From Rubrobacter calidifluminis (GTDB lineage: Bacteria > Actinomycetota > Rubrobacteria > Rubrobacterales > Rubrobacteraceae): a stretch of 42,096 bases of DNA. Below are positions 40,427 to 42,096 of the stretch, in pieces. The stretch is taken from positions 1 to 42,096 of the forward strand of contig NZ_JAQKGV010000020.1 in NCBI RefSeq assembly GCF_028617075.1. The letters run 5' to 3'. Under the pieces are notes generated by a model that searched no databases, was not told where the DNA came from, and saw nothing but the letters and a program-made list of their open reading frames with translations. The first letter of the stretch is position 1, and every line of letters begins with the position of its first letter. The position numbers were made by a program, and so were the translations under genes.

Positions 40427-41791
40427 TCAGAGCCAGATGTCCGAGGTGCAGTCCCCGCCGGGGTAGCGCATCTCGTGCGCCCGGGCGGGCCCTGCGGGCT
40501 CGGCGCCGAAGTCCACGTAGAAGTTCTCGTCCACCTCCATGCCGCCGTTCTCGGGATCGCAGTTGACCTTGAGCAGGTAAGATCCGGTCTCGGCGAGCCT
40601 CGGGTAGAACTGGTTGTCCCACGAGCTGTAGAGCGAGTTGGTGACGTAGAGTCTCCTGCCGTCCAGGCTGAGCTGGAGCATCTGCGGCCCGCCCTCGAGC
40701 CTGCGCCCGGCGACCTCCTGCCCCTTGCCCAGAAGTCCTCCGAGCCACACCTGCCCGGTAAGCCGGGGGTGCGAGGGGTCGGAGATGTCGTACTGCCTGA
40801 GGTCTCCGTGCAGCCAGTTCGAGAAGTACAGGTAGCGGTCGTCCATCGAGATCAGCAGGTCGGTTATGAGCCCCGGCAGCGGGATCGGGAAGTTCTCCAC
40901 GTCCTCGGTCGGTACGTCTATGACCTTCTCCGCCTTCCAGGAGCCGTTGTCCTTGTAGAAGTGGAACATGTTGGACGAGAGCGCCGCCCCGACGAAGCCG
41001 TGGGCGCTGTCGGGGTTGTGGTGGAAGCGGGTCTCGAGCGGGATGAGCCCCTCTTCGCCGAGGTCTATCGTCTGCGCCAGCTCGCGCTTCTCCCAGTCCC
41101 AGAAGTGGAGCTTGCGCCCGTACTTCCCGGCCTCGACGTCGGAGAGCTCGAAGCCCGGGTAGTAGGTCCTGGGTGCGGCCCACTCGGTGGAGATCATGAC
41201 GTTGTGGCGCGGCTGGTACCAGAAGTCGTAGTTGAAGTCCATCCCGTCGGTACCGCGCTCCCAGCGCCCGGCGATCTCGAAGTTCTCGTCCAGCAGCAAG
41301 AATCCCCCAGGCCCGTTGCCCTCGGCGTCGCCGAGCATGCTGATCATCACCCGATCCGGCAGGCAGTGTACGGTGTGCGGCGCGGTGAGGTTGGTCTTCG
41401 CGACGATCTCTTCGGGCTCTATGACCTTGTGGATCTTGGGCGCCCGCTCGTCCGCGGTGTCTATGATGTGGATGCGGCTCGAGCGCTGCCCGCCGACGAT
41501 GAGGTAGCGTCGCTCCTTGCTCTCGTCACCGTGGCAGGAGCTGCACGCGTTCCACCCGAAGTGGTGCAGCTCGTCCCCGATGTTGGGCATCGGCGTGCGG
41601 TGGATGACCTGCGAGTAGGTCGGGGATTCGGGGTCGACGTCTATCGTCGCCAGGTAGTCCGGCGCCTCGACCCCGGTGCCGACGTGCAGCGCGACCGTGT
41701 AGAGGATCTTCTCCGGCTCGGCCTTCATCGCCTCCTCGGGGCTCGCGTATCCCGGCCCGCAGCAGGCGTGGTGCTCGTGCTCTTCCGTCAT
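40427..41791 (-). CDS. Selenium-binding protein SBP56 family / methanethiol oxidase
   Basis: A 454-residue seven-bladed propeller protein of the SBP56/SELENBP1 family, whose bacterial members (MtoX) oxidise methanethiol to formaldehyde, H2O2 and sulfide with copper. Family landmarks: N-terminal [41 protein letters not shown], the [15 protein letters not shown] segment, and the C-terminal [16 protein letters not shown]. No signal peptide is seen, so it is probably cytosolic here. The ATG has a GGAGAG-like site. A rhodanese gene lies just upstream on the same strand, which fits handling of the sulfide released. Confidence 0.87.
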   Translation of the reverse strand: MTEEHEHHACCGPGYASPEEAMKAEPEKILYTVALHVGTGVEAPDYLATIDVDPESPTYSQVIHRTPMPNIGDELHHFGWNACSSCHGDESKERRYLIVGGQRSSRIHIIDTADERAPKIHKVIEPEEIVAKTNLTAPHTVHCLPDRVMISMLGDAEGNGPGGFLLLDENFEIAGRWERGTDGMDFNYDFWYQPRHNVMISTEWAAPRTYYPGFELSDVEAGKYGRKLHFWDWEKRELAQTIDLGEEGLIPLETRFHHNPDSAHGFVGAALSSNMFHFYKDNGSWKAEKVIDVPTEDVENFPIPLPGLITDLLISMDDRYLYFSNWLHGDLRQYDISDPSHPRLTGQVWLGGLLGKGQEVAGRRLEGGPQMLQLSLDGRRLYVTNSLYSSWDNQFYPRLAETGSYLLKVNCDPENGGMEVDENFYVDFGAEPAGPARAHEMRYPGGDCTSDIWL

Positions 41792-41809
41792 CTTCGCCTC
41801 TCCTTTCCC

Positions 41810-42096
41810 CTAACGCTCGATGGGAGCCCGGACGGAGTTGCCCCACTCTGTCCACGACCCATCGTAGTTCCTCACCCGCTCATAGCCAAGCAGATACCTG
41901 AGCACAAACCACGTGTGAGAAGAGCGCTCCCCTATCCTGCAGTACGCTATCACCTCCTCTCCTGCACCAAGGTGAGCCTCTCCCTCGTAGATCTCCCTGA
42001 GCTCCTCAGCACTCTTGAAGGTGCCATCGTCCCGCACGGCCCTCGCCCACGGTACGTTCGCCGCTCCGGGGATGTGTCCTCCCCTCAACGCTCCCT
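41810..42096 (-). CDS. Thiosulfate sulfurtransferase (rhodanese), C-terminal part, cut by window end
   Basis: The C-terminal half of a rhodanese domain, open to the window edge. [15 protein letters not shown] and the active-site loop [16 protein letters not shown] with its persulfide cysteine are visible, followed by [12 protein letters not shown], the usual end of two-domain thiosulfate/3-mercaptopyruvate sulfurtransferases. The N-terminal domain lies outside. It precedes the methanethiol oxidase-like gene by about 20 bases, and the two are probably co-transcribed in sulfur metabolism. Confidence 0.85.
   Translation of the reverse strand, partial: GALRGGHIPGAANVPWARAVRDDGTFKSAEELREIYEGEAHLGAGEEVIAYCRIGERSSHTWFVLRYLLGYERVRNYDGSWTEWGNSVRAPIER

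Noticed and set aside
1-42096. CRISPR arrays, tRNA or rRNA genes
   Set aside because: No regularly spaced repeats and no tRNA- or rRNA-like sequence were seen on either strand.

Overview
The window is high-GC actinobacterial chromosome, and the gene content (a BchN/BchB-like pair in a non-phototroph, a PaaABC-type oxygenase, many GTG/TTG starts behind GGAGG sites) best fits Rubrobacter or a close relative. That assignment is inferred from gene content; no rRNA gene is present. I count about 36 protein-coding genes, one IS110 insertion and several convincing operator and terminator sites.

Positions 1-7.9 kb (+ strand): the end of a ribose-type ABC permease, a lipoprotein substrate-binding protein and its tandem ATPase, then an IS110 element, then dienelactone hydrolase, an RraA/HMG-aldolase-like protein, a DapA-like lyase and an extradiol dioxygenase that keeps the full active site of homoprotocatechuate 2,3-dioxygenase. 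This looks like an uptake-plus-catabolism operon for an aromatic or hydroxy-acid substrate, interrupted by the IS.

Positions 7.9-10.3 kb (- strand): a cell-envelope stress group (Asp23/Gls24, CsbD, a four-helix membrane protein, GlsB/YeaQ). Positions 10.6-13.7 kb (+): an intact class 1/2 aldehyde dehydrogenase with a clear terminator, then a salicylaldehyde-dehydrogenase-like gene broken by a -1 frameshift.

Positions 14-19.2 kb (+): thymidine phosphorylase, DeoD-type purine nucleoside phosphorylase, a BchN-like and a BchB-like protein, and a 91-residue helical protein in one tight run. The BchN/BchB-like pair is clearly related to dark-operative protochlorophyllide reductase, but the residues that hold the NB [4Fe-4S] cluster and the proposed proton donor are altered. 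This is the most unusual system in the window.

Positions 37.1 down to 19.2 kb (- strand): about 18 kb of same-strand aromatic catabolism genes. From upstream to downstream they are aldehyde dehydrogenase, benzoate-CoA ligase, aryl-alcohol dehydrogenase and amidohydrolase; then PaaA, a DUF59 protein, two small PaaB-like proteins, PaaC, a stand-alone PaaD-type zinc ribbon, enoyl-CoA hydratase, a gamma-carbonic-anhydrase/PaaY protein, aldehyde dehydrogenase and enoyl-CoA hydratase; then a TetR regulator, MBL hydrolase, a hotdog protein, a MIO ammonia-lyase with phenylalanine-type selectivity residues, acyl-CoA ligase and thiolase. Four TGACC-N4-GGTCA-like sites lie before three of the transcription units, suggesting one TetR regulon. 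Together the genes could take phenylalanine (via cinnamate) and benzyl alcohol/benzaldehyde/benzoate to aryl-CoA thioesters and on through epoxidation and beta-oxidation.

Positions 37.2-42.1 kb: hotdog thioesterase and 3-hydroxyisobutyrate-type dehydrogenase (+), then on the - strand a ZIP metal transporter, beta-carbonic anhydrase, OsmC protein, SBP56/methanethiol oxidase and a rhodanese cut by the window edge.
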